From positions 42,543 through 106,542 of the forward strand of contig JALEGB010000089.1 of assembly GCA_022760355.1 (NCBI GenBank): a stretch of 64,000 nt of DNA. The letters are read 5' to 3'. The translations under genes were made by a program, and so were the position numbers. Positions 20,332 to 29,844 of the stretch are shown piece by piece. Numbering within the stretch: the first letter of the stretch is position 1; every line of letters starts with the position of its first letter. The notes below the pieces were generated by a model. The model was not told where the DNA came from and did not search any database. It worked only from the letters and a program-made list of their open reading frames with translations. The stretch is from Neomegalonema sp. (GTDB taxonomy: Bacteria > Pseudomonadota > Alphaproteobacteria > Rhodobacterales > Rhodobacteraceae).

Positions 20332-20871
20332 ATGAAACTTCAATTGTTCAGTCGCGCGCATGCAAGCGCGCTGGTGGCGTGGGTGCTGGCGGCGACATTG
20401 TGCGGCGGCGCTATTGCGCAATCAACTTACCGGGATAAGTCGCTCTCCGACGCGCCAATCATGCATTTCTCGGACAAAGATCCGGCGATGAATGATGCGA
20501 TGCGGCGCGCCCATGCAAGCCTAAGCGTGTTTCAGAAGCTGATGGCCGAGGATCCGAAGGGCGTCGCCTTGGTGAAGGTCGCGCTGCCGGTTCCGTCCCG
20601 CGGCACGGTCTATAAATGGATGTTGCTGGTGGACTGGAATGGGGGCAATCCGAAAGGGCGGTTCTTGCAGGGCTCGCCAACGCTGGGCATTAAAGCCGGC
20701 GACGCGTACGCCGCAAAGTCTGCGCAGATTGTGGATTGGACTTTCCTGGAAAGACCGTTGGACAGCGGTAAGATCCACGGGGACTTCACCACGCGGGTTA
20801 TGCTCACGCGCGATCCGGGCGCGCTCGGGCCCGATTATCCAAAGCGTCATCAACCTTTGCCGAAACCCTGA
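20332..20871 (+). CDS. Exported DUF2314 (YegJ-like) protein, first of a tandem pair
   Basis: The 179-residue protein has a signal peptide (ALVAWVLAATLCGGAIAQ, cleavage probably near AIAQ-S). The mature part matches the DUF2314 pattern: a D-P-A-M-N start with a long helix, VALVKVALPVP, a strand pair with Trp residues, GDAYAAKSAQIVDWTF and a final IHGDFTTRVML. The function of the family is unknown. The next gene, 35 bp downstream, is a diverged paralogue, so the pair is a local duplication. Confidence 0.8.
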   Translation: MKLQLFSRAHASALVAWVLAATLCGGAIAQSTYRDKSLSDAPIMHFSDKDPAMNDAMRRAHASLSVFQKLMAEDPKGVALVKVALPVPSRGTVYKWMLLVDWNGGNPKGRFLQGSPTLGIKAGDAYAAKSAQIVDWTFLERPLDSGKIHGDFTTRVMLTRDPGALGPDYPKRHQPLPKP

Positions 20872-20906
20872 TAGATCGCAGCGACTGAACTTAGGAGGCG
20901 CCGACA

Positions 20907-21413
20907 ATGGTTGATTTCTTAAAACTGTTTGGACGCAGCGCCGTGTTTGCGGTGACAGTTTTGTTGAGCGTTGCGGGCGCTCCGGCGCAGGCGGAAGATC
21001 CGAACATTCGCTACGTACGCACGGATGACCCGGAAATGAACGCGGCGATTGCGGCCGCGCGCAAGAGCCTGCCGGCAATGAAGGCGCTGGTTGCGAAGCA
21101 TCCAAAAGCGCGGCCGTTTGTGAAAGTCGCCATCGCGCATAGCGCCGGAAAGGAGCACATTTGGATGTTCTTTGAGGGGGTGCGCGAAGGCATGTATGTT
21201 GGCGTCATTGCCAACAACGGGAAAATGATCCCTCAAAAAGTGGGCGACTATTTCAAAGCTAAGCCGGAATGGATCTCTGATTGGATGTTGATGGCCCCGC
21301 CTGAGCGGACTGGCGCCATTTACGGCGCGTTTACGCTGCGCGTGCTGTTTAAGCGCCATCCTGATGCAGCCCCCGCGGCCTACAAAGCGCGCCTGCAGCC
21401 TTTGCCGAAGTAA
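20907..21413 (+). CDS. Exported DUF2314 (YegJ-like) protein, second of a tandem pair
   Basis: The 168-residue paralogue of the preceding gene has a signal peptide (VFAVTVLLSVAGAPAQA-E). Shared landmarks are DDPEMNAAIAAARKSL, FVKVAIAHS, VGDYFKAKPEWISDWML and IYGAFTLRVLFKRHP, with both proteins ending QPLPK. AGGAGG precedes the ATG. Periplasmic location is predicted. The two copies share the fold but are well diverged, so the duplication is old or they evolve fast. Confidence 0.82.
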   Translation: MVDFLKLFGRSAVFAVTVLLSVAGAPAQAEDPNIRYVRTDDPEMNAAIAAARKSLPAMKALVAKHPKARPFVKVAIAHSAGKEHIWMFFEGVREGMYVGVIANNGKMIPQKVGDYFKAKPEWISDWMLMAPPERTGAIYGAFTLRVLFKRHPDAAPAAYKARLQPLPK

Positions 21414-21484
21414 CGGCGCGCGGCGCGATGCGCGCTTGATCGATGTCGCGGCGACTGGGCGGTTTTGTTCGGCGCGACACTCAC

Positions 21485-21490
21485 TATAAT
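21485..21490 (+). promoter_or_regulatory. Possible -10 element (TATAAT) upstream of lipA
   Basis: A perfect TATAAT lies 43 bp before the lipA start codon, unusual in this GC-rich DNA. A convincing -35 element is not visible; the best candidate, TTTTGT, is about 17 bp upstream. Confidence 0.35.
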
Positions 21491-21533
21491 GAGGGGCGAG
21501 AGCGGCCCTCCCGCGCCGCTGAAACGGACTGCT

Positions 21534-22520
21534 ATGACCGATACAGCATCGACCCCCGCTTCCGATGACGATCGCCCGGCCGAACAAGCGCCGCGGCTGC
21601 GCCACCCTGAAAAAGCTCATAAGCCGGACAACGCGTCCCCGCGAAAGCCCTCTTGGATCCGTGTGAAAGCGCCGAGCAGCGCTGGATATGTGGGAACGCG
21701 TGAGGTGATCAAAACCCATGGGCTGTCGACCGTTTGTCAGGAGGCCGGTTGTCCCAATGTTGGCGAGTGCTGGGATAAAGGCCACGCCACGATGATGATC
21801 ATGGGCGAGATCTGCACGCGCGGCTGCAGCTTCTGCAATATCGCCACGGGTCGGCCAGATGCGCTCGACCCTTTCGAGCCTGGGCGGGTGGCCTTGGCGG
21901 TGCAGAAGCTCGGGCTCAACCATGTTGTGATCACGTCGGTTGATCGTGACGATCTGGATGATGGCGGCGCGGAGCATATCGCGCAAACGATCCGAGCGGT
22001 GCGGCACCGCGCGCCTGAGGCGACGATTGAAGTCCTGACGCCTGACTTCCTGAAAAAGGACCGGGCGCTCGAGATCGTGGTGGAGGCGCGGCCGGACGTG
22101 TTTAACCACAATTTGGAAACCGTGCCTGGCCTGTATCCGGAAGTGCGCCCTGGCGCGCGCTACTATCACTCGCTGCGGCTGCTGGAGCGCGTGAAGGAAA
22201 TTGACCCCACGATGTTCACAAAGTCGGGGCTCATGGTCGGTCTTGGCGAAACCCGGCAAGCGGTGTTGCAGGTCATGGATGATATGCGCGTCGCCGATAT
22301 CGATTTTTTGACGATCGGGCAGTATCTGCAGCCGACGCCCAAGCATCACGCCGTGGCGCGGTATGTCGAGCCGTCGGAGTTTTCTGAGTATGAGCGGCTG
22401 GCCTACACAAAGGGCTTTTTAATGGTGTCGGCGACTCCGCTTACCCGTTCCTCCTACCATGCGGGCGATGATTTTGAGCGGATGCGGGCGGCGCGGGACG
22501 CGAAGCATGCCGCAAAGTGA
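21534..22520 (+). CDS. lipA: Lipoyl synthase LipA
   Basis: The 328-residue radical SAM enzyme inserts two sulfurs into octanoyl-protein to make the lipoyl cofactor. The auxiliary cluster uses [13 protein letters not shown], and the SAM cluster uses [13 protein letters not shown]. Further family motifs are [16 protein letters not shown] and the C-terminal serine ligand region [14 protein letters not shown] use the ATG at 21534; the upstream 23 codons in the track do not look like LipA. It overlaps the DUF455 gene by 14 bp. The lipB partner is not in the window. Confidence 0.96.
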   Translation: MTDTASTPASDDDRPAEQAPRLRHPEKAHKPDNASPRKPSWIRVKAPSSAGYVGTREVIKTHGLSTVCQEAGCPNVGECWDKGHATMMIMGEICTRGCSFCNIATGRPDALDPFEPGRVALAVQKLGLNHVVITSVDRDDLDDGGAEHIAQTIRAVRHRAPEATIEVLTPDFLKKDRALEIVVEARPDVFNHNLETVPGLYPEVRPGARYYHSLRLLERVKEIDPTMFTKSGLMVGLGETRQAVLQVMDDMRVADIDFLTIGQYLQPTPKHHAVARYVEPSEFSEYERLAYTKGFLMVSATPLTRSSYHAGDDFERMRAARDAKHAAK

Positions 22521-23331
22521 AGCGTCCTCGGCGCCGGCTGGGAGTTTGACAGCTGGCGCGGAGATGGTGTTGCGGACCGCCGATCCGGCGGAGAAGGCGG
22601 CCAGAAGCCGCGCGCTCGCCGCCGCGTGGTTTGCCGGCGCGTTGGAGATCGGCGAGCCGGCGTCGCCGCCATTGCAGCCCGCCCGTCCGGAGCGTCCGGA
22701 GCTGATCGATCCGCGTAAGATGCCGAAGCGGCGGCCTGGCTCGGCGAAGGGTCGGATTGCGATGCTGCATGCGATTGCGCATATCGAATTGAACGCGATT
22801 GATCTGCATTGGGACATCGTCGCGCGTTTTCGGCACATTCCCTTTCCGCGCGGCTTTTATGATGATTGGGTCAAGGCCGCGGACGAAGAGTCGAAACACT
22901 TCCAATTGTTGACCAGTCGGCTCAGCGCTTTTGGCGCATCCTACGGCGACCTGCCTGCGCATGCGGGCATGTGGCGCTCAGCAGAGGCGACTGTAGATGA
23001 CATTCTGGGTCGTCTAGCTGTAGTTCCGATGGTGCTCGAAGCCCGTGGCCTCGACGTAACGCCAAATATGATTCAACTATTTCGCGATGTTGCTGATCCC
23101 GATACGGCGGAAGCGCTAGAGACTATATATGCCGAAGAGGTCGGACATGTCGCATATGGTGCAAAATGGTTCCATTTTCTCTGTGGGAGACATGAGCGTG
23201 ATCCAAAAGAGACGTTCCACGACCTCGTGCGTCGGTATTTTGACGGGGCATTAAAACCGCCATTTAATGATGAGAAACGCGCGGAGGCCGGGCTTCCATT
23301 GGAATTTTATTGGCCATTAGTTGAGGACTAG
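22507..23331 (+). CDS. DUF455 ferritin-like protein
   Basis: The 274-residue protein belongs to the DUF455 ferritin-like superfamily. Helix motifs carrying likely metal ligands are [27 protein letters not shown] and [18 protein letters not shown]. Some relatives are linked to tRNA hydroxylation-type or iron chemistry, but the role is not established. It overlaps lipA. Codon use changes within the gene: from about 22980 onward there are many CTA, ATA, AGA and TTA codons that are rare in the first half, as if the 3' part had been replaced. Confidence 0.87.
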   Translation: MPQSEASSAPAGSLTAGAEMVLRTADPAEKAARSRALAAAWFAGALEIGEPASPPLQPARPERPELIDPRKMPKRRPGSAKGRIAMLHAIAHIELNAIDLHWDIVARFRHIPFPRGFYDDWVKAADEESKHFQLLTSRLSAFGASYGDLPAHAGMWRSAEATVDDILGRLAVVPMVLEARGLDVTPNMIQLFRDVADPDTAEALETIYAEEVGHVAYGAKWFHFLCGRHERDPKETFHDLVRRYFDGALKPPFNDEKRAEAGLPLEFYWPLVED

Positions 23332-23554
23332 TCCAACTTCAGTGATCATATACTGGCGGATCCCGTTCAGTTCGTTTTCGGCCTCAAGTAAAATCGTCCT
23401 TGATTGGGCGTGTGGGAGCCGGTAGGACCCTGCGCGGGCGACCGCGGTCTGGGAAATGCATAGCCATCGCGTCGTGGGGGTGTTGTTTCGTGTCGGGCGT
23501 CGGTGAGCGTTTCGTTGCCCCGTACGTCTTCGCCTTGGCCGACTCTGGGGACGG

Positions 23555-24898
23555 ATGCCGTCTAAGATGATGTCTCGTGTGCGAGAATTCTTTGACCGAT
23601 ATTTTCCTGAGCGCGAGCTTTATGTGCGCAGTCAGGGAGCGGTCCGCTATGTCACGCTAACCACGCGTGCGCAGCTGTTTATTTTGTCCGCTGTGACCGG
23701 CGTCCTGGTGTGGGCGATCACCTTCACCGCGCTGTCCTTTATGTCCGATACCGTCATCGCCAGCCGCGATCAGGAGCTGGTGGAGGTCACCTCGGAGTAT
23801 AAGGATCGGATCAAACTGCTTGAAGGCCGCTATGCGCGCCTCGCAGCGGAGCTTTCGGATAGCGAACGGCGCTTGGATGAGGCGATCAAACGCTTGCGCG
23901 ACACCAGCACCGGCCGAACTGGATCGTCGGCTGTCGAGGATGTGTTGCAAGGCCGAATTGAAGCCAGCGCCCGCCGGTTGGCTGATGTGACCTCAGAACG
24001 GGATAAGGCCCAAAAAAGCCTCGAAGAAATGAAGCGCCGGAAGCTGGAAATCGAGCGACGGCTTACCGCCGTGCAGCGGACGGCGGACGAACGCCAAGCC
24101 GCGTTTGACGATTTCACCAGCACCTTTAAGGACGCGGTGTCCGAGCGCGATAAAGCGCGCGAAACGGTGCTGCGGCTTTCGAAAGAGGTCGAGACGCTGG
24201 CGAAGGACATGGAGGCCATTCGCGCCCACCAGAAGCGTATCCTTGAGCAGATTGAGGAAGCGACCCAAGCCAGCTTGGCGCATCTCGAAAAGATCCTAAA
24301 GAAAACCGGCGTCGACGTAGATCGTCTGCTCAAAAATATTGAACGGACATACAGCGGCAAAGGCGGCCCCTTCATTCCAATCGCTTACCGCGTGCCCGAC
24401 GCGGCGCGGGGCTTTCCGTTGGATGAGGCGGCTGTAGCGCGGATTCTTGACCGTTTGCAGCGGGCGAGCGCCGTGAAAATCGCTTTGGAGCGCCTGCCTC
24501 TGCGCCAGCCTGTGCGTAAGGCGCGCCGATCCTCCGGTTTTGGGCCGCGGAAACACCCGATCACAGGCCGCTGGGCGCTGCATGCCGGGCTTGACTTCGC
24601 CGCGCGAACAGGCACGCCTATCTATGCGCCAGTCTCCGGAACGGTCAGTTTTGCCGGATGGCAGGGCGGCTATGGTAGAGTACTTAAAATCAAGCACGCC
24701 TTCGGCTACACGACGGTATATGCTCACACCAGCGCGATCCTGGTGTCAAAAGGGCAAAGTGTGACGGCCGGGCAGCTAGTTGCGAAAATCGGGAGTACGG
24801 GCCGCAGCACCGGGCCGCATCTCCATTATGAAATTCGCCGAAACAACAAACCGCTCAACCCGTGGCGATTTATCAAGGCTGGACACGATGTTTTCTAA
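23555..24898 (+). CDS. Membrane-anchored M23 peptidase with coiled coil
   Basis: The 447-residue protein has an N-terminal cytoplasmic stub, one membrane helix (LFILSAVTGVLVWAITFTAL), a long coiled coil from about residue 70 to 250, and a C-terminal LytM/M23 endopeptidase domain. Zinc ligands are visible in LHAGLDFAARTGTPIYAP and GPHLHYEIRRN. It probably cuts or regulates cutting of peptidoglycan cross-links, or activates amidases. Three clustered ATGs (23555, 23567, 23570) could start it. It overlaps the bactofilin by 11 bp, a coupling common in alphaproteobacteria. Confidence 0.92.
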   Translation: MPSKMMSRVREFFDRYFPERELYVRSQGAVRYVTLTTRAQLFILSAVTGVLVWAITFTALSFMSDTVIASRDQELVEVTSEYKDRIKLLEGRYARLAAELSDSERRLDEAIKRLRDTSTGRTGSSAVEDVLQGRIEASARRLADVTSERDKAQKSLEEMKRRKLEIERRLTAVQRTADERQAAFDDFTSTFKDAVSERDKARETVLRLSKEVETLAKDMEAIRAHQKRILEQIEEATQASLAHLEKILKKTGVDVDRLLKNIERTYSGKGGPFIPIAYRVPDAARGFPLDEAAVARILDRLQRASAVKIALERLPLRQPVRKARRSSGFGPRKHPITGRWALHAGLDFAARTGTPIYAPVSGTVSFAGWQGGYGRVLKIKHAFGYTTVYAHTSAILVSKGQSVTAGQLVAKIGSTGRSTGPHLHYEIRRNNKPLNPWRFIKAGHDVF

Positions 24899-25424
24899 GA
24901 GCAAGATCAACGATCCGATCGACCCGTCGGCCCAGGAGTTTCCAGAGCCGCACGCAACGCATGCTTCGCACGCCGCGCCGCGGCATGAAAGCACTGGCGC
25001 AGCGCCTTCGATGGGCCGCCAGCCGAAACCTGCGCCGTCGATCATTTCGTCGGACCTGGTGATCAAGGGCAACCTCGAAACCACGGGCGACATGCAAATC
25101 GAAGGCACGATTGAAGGCGACATTCGCTCGCACCTGCTGACGATCGGTCAGAATGCGCTCGTTCGCGGCGAGATCGTCGCCGACGACGTCGTCGTGAACG
25201 GTCGCGTGGTTGGCCGTCTGCGCGCCCAGAAAATTCGCCTGTCCTCGACGGCCCGCGTTGAAGGCGACATTCTGCACAAGAACATTGCGATCGAATCCGG
25301 CGCGCAGTTCGAGGGCTCCGTACAGCGGTCGGAAGATCCGATCAGCCAGACGGGCTCGCAGCCGCGTAAGATCGCCGCTCCTGGCGCTGCGACCATGAGC
25401 GTCGGCTCGGGCGAGAACAGCTAA
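24888..25424 (+). CDS. Bactofilin
   Basis: The 178-residue polymer-forming cytoskeletal protein has a disordered, His/Pro-rich N-terminal tail and a central right-handed beta-helix from about residue 55 to 150 (SDLVIKGNLETTGDMQIEGT, VVNGRVVGRLRAQKI). Bactofilins assemble at the membrane and position cell wall enzymes. The start ATG lies inside the stop region of the upstream M23 gene, which suggests translational coupling and a shared function. The track ORF begins 36 codons upstream in the peptidase gene, which I reject. A strong terminator follows. Confidence 0.93.
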   Translation: MFSKSKINDPIDPSAQEFPEPHATHASHAAPRHESTGAAPSMGRQPKPAPSIISSDLVIKGNLETTGDMQIEGTIEGDIRSHLLTIGQNALVRGEIVADDVVVNGRVVGRLRAQKIRLSSTARVEGDILHKNIAIESGAQFEGSVQRSEDPISQTGSQPRKIAAPGAATMSVGSGENS

Positions 25425-25452
25425 TCGCTGGACGTCCGCGGTCTGAGATTGA

Positions 25453-25484
25453 GCGTCGCCTTCACCGAAGGCGGCGCTTTTTTT
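25453..25484 (+). terminator. Rho-independent terminator after the bactofilin gene
   Basis: GCGTCGCCTTC-ACC-GAAGGCGGCGC forms an 11 bp stem with one non-Watson-Crick pair and a 3 nt loop, followed by seven T residues. It lies 29 bp after the stop codon. On the minus strand there is no T-run, so it works in one direction. Confidence 0.9.
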
Positions 25485-25619
25485 CAGGCGTGACACAACC
25501 CTGGAACGTCACATCCAGCGGATCGGCTTGAGAGATCTTGCATGGGCGTGGGGGAGACAGTCGCGGCGTGGTTCGACATGTTAACGCCCGATCTGGATGG
25601 CGTTTATAGTACTGGCGGC

Positions 25620-26732
25620 CTAATTGGCCGCGTCGTCACTCTTGACCTTCTGCGCAAGGGCCGCAGCCATGAAGGGATCGAGCGCGCCATCCAGCACGCC
25701 GCCCGTATCCGAGGTCTCCACGCTCGTGCGCAAGTCCTTGACCATCTGGTAGGGCTGAAGGACGTAGGAGCGGATCTGATGGCCCCAGCCGATCTCCGTC
25801 TTCGCGTCATGCTCCGCCTGGGTCGCCTCCTCCCGCTTCTTCAGCTCTAAGTCATAGAGACGCGCCCGCAAGGCCTTCATCGCAATGTCGCGGTTCTGAT
25901 GCTGAGACTTTTCAGATGAGGTCACGACAATCCCGGTTGGGATATGCGTGATTCGGACAGCGGAGTCCGTAGTGTTGACGTGCTGTCCCCCGGCGCCGGA
26001 CGAGCGATAGGTGTCGATCCTGATATCCTTGTCCTGAATATCGATCTCGATATTGTCGTCGATAACCGGATACGCCCAGACGGAGCTGAAGGAAGTGTGC
26101 CGTCGGGCTTGGCTGTCATAGGGCGAGATCCGAACGAGACGATGAACGCCGCTCTCGGTCTTCAGCCAGCCATAAGCATTGTCGCCGCGGATTTGATAGG
26201 TCGCTGATTTCAAGCCCGCCTCTTCGCCGGGCGTCTCGCTCATCAGCTCCACCTTGTAGCCGCGTTTTTCCGCCCAGCGCACATACATACGGGCCAGCAT
26301 CGATGCCCAATCGCAAGACTCAGTGCCGCCGGCGCCGGAGTGGATTTCAAGAAAAGCGTCATTGCCGTCCGCTTCGCCGGAGAGCAGCGCTTCAATTTCG
26401 GCGGTCGCGGCAAGCTTGCGCAGATCGACAAGCGCGGCCTCAGCCTCGGCCACGACTTCGGCGTCATCCTCCGCCTCACCCATTTCGATCAGCTCGACAT
26501 TGTCCCGCAGGCCGTTTTCCAAGCGTCGATAGCTGTCGATGGCGTCAGCGAGCTTTTGGCGGTCGCGCATCACGGATTGAGCTTTGGCTGGATCGTTCCA
26601 AAGATCCGGATCTTCCGAGCGTGCGTTGAGCTCTTCGAGGCGCAGTTCCGCATCGTCCCAACCGATACGCGCTCGCAGCAGGGTCAGGGACTTTTCTATC
26701 TCTTCGGCGATCGACGCCGTCTCCGCGCGCAT
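25620..26732 (-). CDS. prfB: Peptide chain release factor 2
   Basis: The 370-residue factor recognises UGA and UAA stop codons. The peptidyl-tRNA hydrolysis loop GGQ is in [17 protein letters not shown], and the stop-codon region includes [13 protein letters not shown]. The N-terminal helical domain is complete. The reading frame is continuous from the ATG at 26732, without the in-frame UGA frameshift used by many bacteria, as is usual in alphaproteobacteria. The track adds 30 upstream residues that I exclude. It follows mrcA and the amidase in a conserved order. Confidence 0.96.
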   Translation of the reverse strand: MRAETASIAEEIEKSLTLLRARIGWDDAELRLEELNARSEDPDLWNDPAKAQSVMRDRQKLADAIDSYRRLENGLRDNVELIEMGEAEDDAEVVAEAEAALVDLRKLAATAEIEALLSGEADGNDAFLEIHSGAGGTESCDWASMLARMYVRWAEKRGYKVELMSETPGEEAGLKSATYQIRGDNAYGWLKTESGVHRLVRISPYDSQARRHTSFSSVWAYPVIDDNIEIDIQDKDIRIDTYRSSGAGGQHVNTTDSAVRITHIPTGIVVTSSEKSQHQNRDIAMKALRARLYDLELKKREEATQAEHDAKTEIGWGHQIRSYVLQPYQMVKDLRTSVETSDTGGVLDGALDPFMAAALAQKVKSDDAAN

Positions 26733-26844
26733 CGGACGCGTGCTCCTCTCTCCAACAAAGCCAAACGCGGCGCGCCGCGGACCCAAAGGATGGCTCTGCG
26801 GCGCGCTGCGTTCAAGCGGCATGGTTTAAGCTGGTTATGATTGG

Positions 26845-29628
26845 TCAGTAAAGGCCGCCGCTGGAGCCGTCATCAATGCTGAGATCGGTGGGCGGCTTAG
26901 GTTTATCAGGTTCGCCGCCTGGCTTGGCCCCGTCAGCGCCCGGCGTGGTTGGAGCATCAGCGCCAACTGGGGTTGGGATCGTCGCGTCGGGGTCGACAGC
27001 GCCATCGGTTGGCGTGGTGCGTATTTTGCCTTTTCCAAGCGTGCCGGCGATGCCGCCTTTGGGACAGGTTCCAACATAGGGCGCCTCGGAGGCGCGGAAC
27101 GCTTCCCAGATATATTGCGACCCTTTGTAACCATCAGGAACGACGCAACCGGTCTCGCGGTCGATTTTGACCATGGCTGCGCCGCTCGGCTTGCGGAACT
27201 CGCCGCCATCCGCGCCAACCCGGCCAATCTTCGCCGCGCCCTTCATGAACTCAACGAACACCGGCGCGCAAAGCTTGCCGCCGGACATGTTCTTGCCCAT
27301 TGGCTTTGGTTTGTCGAAGCCAATGAAGCAGCCCATCACAAGGTCAGGCGTAAAGCCGATGAACCAAGCGTCGAGGCCGTCATTGGTGGTGCCGGTCTTG
27401 CCCGCTACGGCAAACGGCAGGGCTTTGCCGATTTTTGATGCGGTGCCGCGAACGGTGACGCCTTCCATCATGGACACGACCTGGAAGGCGGTGATTGGGT
27501 CCATCACCTGTTCGCCCTCATCGGGAACGTAGGGCTCTTGTTTCCCGTCCCATTTCGCCGCCTTACAGCCGAGGCAAATTCGGTCGTCGTGGCGGAATAT
27601 GGTGACGCCAAACCGGTCCTGAATACGATCAATCAGCGTTGGTTCAATCCGCTTGCCGCCATTGACGAACATTGCGTAGGAAGCGGTCATCTTAAGCAGC
27701 GTCGTTTCGCCCGCGCCAAGCGCGTAGGAGAAAAGCGGCGGCATGTTGTCATAAACGCCGAACCGGACTGCGTATTTTGCGATTGTCTCCAGCCCGACAT
27801 CCTGCGCGATCCGAACGGTCATCAAGTTATGCGACTTTTCGATCCCCCACCGGAAGGGAACCGGGCCGTAGAAGCGGCCGGAATAGTTGCGCGGCTTCCA
27901 GAATTTGCCGTCGCCTTGCGGGATGGCGAGCGGGGCGTCGAGAACGATGCTGTTGGGGAAATAGGCGCGTAGCCCCTTTCGTGGACCGCTCGGCTCGATA
28001 TGTTCCAGCGCCGCGGCGTATACGAAAGGCTTGAAGGCTGAGCCTGGCTGCCGCTCCGCCTGGGTCGCGCGGTTAAATTCGCTCGCTTCGAAGGAAAAGC
28101 CGCCCTGCATCGCCAGCACCCGGCCGGTATGCGGATCCATTGCGACGATGGCGCCGTTCACCTCAGGGATTTGGCGCATGGACCATCCGCCGGTTTTCAC
28201 ACCGTCGCTGTTGACCGCCGGGGCGACATAGATCACATCGCCTGGTTTCCAGACGTCGCTCGGCTTTTTCGGCGCTGGGCCAAGCGTCGCGTCGCCCTTT
28301 TCGTCGACGCTCAGCCGTGGCGCGGCCCAATCTTTCACGTCTTTAAACGGCAGCAGGATTTTCTTGCCGTCCGTCACGCCTTCGATGCCGATCTCAGCGC
28401 CCTTCGCGGTTACGGCAAGGACAACGGCGGGGCGCCACGGCGTTACGTCGCGGGGAATTTTGATTTTCGCCAGCGCCGCGCGCCACGCTTTTTCATCGGT
28501 CGGCCTAAGCTTCTCACCGAATTCGAGCTTGGCGATGGGGCCGTTATAACCGCGCTCCCGCGTGTATTCCCAAAGCCGCTGTTGCAGGACACGGCGGGCG
28601 AGGTCTTGCAGTTTCGGATGGACGGTGGAGCGGATCGAAAGACCGCCGCCATAGACGATGTCTTCGCCATCGGCCTCATCCGTCGTGAACTTCTTGATGA
28701 GAAAGCGGCGGATCTCTTCGGAGAAGTAGCTGAGATCCGGGCGCCTTTTCTCGTCGCTGCCGGCCGTATCTTTAGGCGCGTCAAACAGGGTGATCAGTTT
28801 TGTGGCGATGGCGTCGTCATACTGGGCCTTGGAGATGTAGCCGTTTTCGAACATCTCCTTGAGCACATAGTCGCGCCGGATCGTCGCCCGACGCTTTTGC
28901 TTCACCGGATGATAGTCGCTCGGGGCTTTGGGCAGCGCGGCGATGTAGGCGGCTTCGGCGGGGGTCAGCTCCTCGAGCTTCTTGCCGAAATAGCGCTTAG
29001 CGGCCGAGCCGACGCCGTAGGAATGCAGGCCGAAGAAAATCTCGTTGAGATAAAGCTCAGCGATTTTACATTTCGCCTTAAGCTTCGCTTCGGAAATCAC
29101 CTTCAGCTGTCCGCGCGCGCACAGGACGAGCCCTTCATCTTCGGATTGGGACGCCAGGGCGGTTTCAAGCCGAAAAGCGAGCGTCGCCTCCTTGATTTTC
29201 CGCGAGATCGCTCGGACGCCGGAGAATTTAAAGTTCTTCACCACCTGCTGCGTCAGCGTTGAAGCGCCGCGAAGCCGGCGGCGACGCATAAAGCGCTGAA
29301 CGTTGTCCACCATCGCCTTGGCGAAGGCGAGGCCGTCGACGCCATCATGGATGAAGAAGTTTTTGTCCTCGGCGCTGACAAACGCGTAGAGCACCAAGTC
29401 TGGGATTTCATCGGCCGGCGTAAAGACCCGACGCTCACGTGCGAACTCGGCCAAGACGGCGCCATCGGAGGAGTGCACCCTGCTCAGCGTGGCGTGTTTG
29501 TATTTCGCCAGTTCGGCGGCGCTGGGCAAATCTCGTGAGTGCCACCAGAAAATGGTCGCGACGGCCGCCAAGCCGAAGAAAAAACTGTGGACGCAAAATG
29601 CGAAAAACGCGCTGAGATACCGCATCAC
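26845..29628 (-). CDS. mrcA: Penicillin-binding protein 1A, bifunctional transglycosylase/transpeptidase
   Basis: The 927-residue class A PBP polymerises and cross-links peptidoglycan. It has an N-terminal membrane anchor (FFFGLAAVATIFWWH). The GT51 domain has SAEDKNFFIHDGVD and RGASTLTQQVVKNF. An OB-like insert follows. The transpeptidase has the SxxK serine in QPGSAFKPFVYA, SxN in EKSHNLM and KTG in VAGKTGTTND. The C-terminal tail is Pro/Gly/Asp-rich and probably disordered. It lies between the amidase and prfB on the same strand. Confidence 0.96.
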   Translation of the reverse strand: MMRYLSAFFAFCVHSFFFGLAAVATIFWWHSRDLPSAAELAKYKHATLSRVHSSDGAVLAEFARERRVFTPADEIPDLVLYAFVSAEDKNFFIHDGVDGLAFAKAMVDNVQRFMRRRRLRGASTLTQQVVKNFKFSGVRAISRKIKEATLAFRLETALASQSEDEGLVLCARGQLKVISEAKLKAKCKIAELYLNEIFFGLHSYGVGSAAKRYFGKKLEELTPAEAAYIAALPKAPSDYHPVKQKRRATIRRDYVLKEMFENGYISKAQYDDAIATKLITLFDAPKDTAGSDEKRRPDLSYFSEEIRRFLIKKFTTDEADGEDIVYGGGLSIRSTVHPKLQDLARRVLQQRLWEYTRERGYNGPIAKLEFGEKLRPTDEKAWRAALAKIKIPRDVTPWRPAVVLAVTAKGAEIGIEGVTDGKKILLPFKDVKDWAAPRLSVDEKGDATLGPAPKKPSDVWKPGDVIYVAPAVNSDGVKTGGWSMRQIPEVNGAIVAMDPHTGRVLAMQGGFSFEASEFNRATQAERQPGSAFKPFVYAAALEHIEPSGPRKGLRAYFPNSIVLDAPLAIPQGDGKFWKPRNYSGRFYGPVPFRWGIEKSHNLMTVRIAQDVGLETIAKYAVRFGVYDNMPPLFSYALGAGETTLLKMTASYAMFVNGGKRIEPTLIDRIQDRFGVTIFRHDDRICLGCKAAKWDGKQEPYVPDEGEQVMDPITAFQVVSMMEGVTVRGTASKIGKALPFAVAGKTGTTNDGLDAWFIGFTPDLVMGCFIGFDKPKPMGKNMSGGKLCAPVFVEFMKGAAKIGRVGADGGEFRKPSGAAMVKIDRETGCVVPDGYKGSQYIWEAFRASEAPYVGTCPKGGIAGTLGKGKIRTTPTDGAVDPDATIPTPVGADAPTTPGADGAKPGGEPDKPKPPTDLSIDDGSSGGLY

Positions 29629-29844
29629 CGCTCACCTTCCGGTATTTGGGCGCTATCGTCCGCGGCTCCGCTTCGTGTGGCGGTTGGCCCCGCGTTGGGC
29701 CGGCTGTCCCGGCGTTCGCCCATTTCCATTTGTGGCAGCCTTAGCGCGCTCCGGCGCGTCAGTCCAAGTTTGCGCGCGCTCATATTTACGTTGGCGCCGC
29801 TTTTTTTCGCCTGCGCGGCGAGATTGGCGCCGCGCAGAGTTGTT

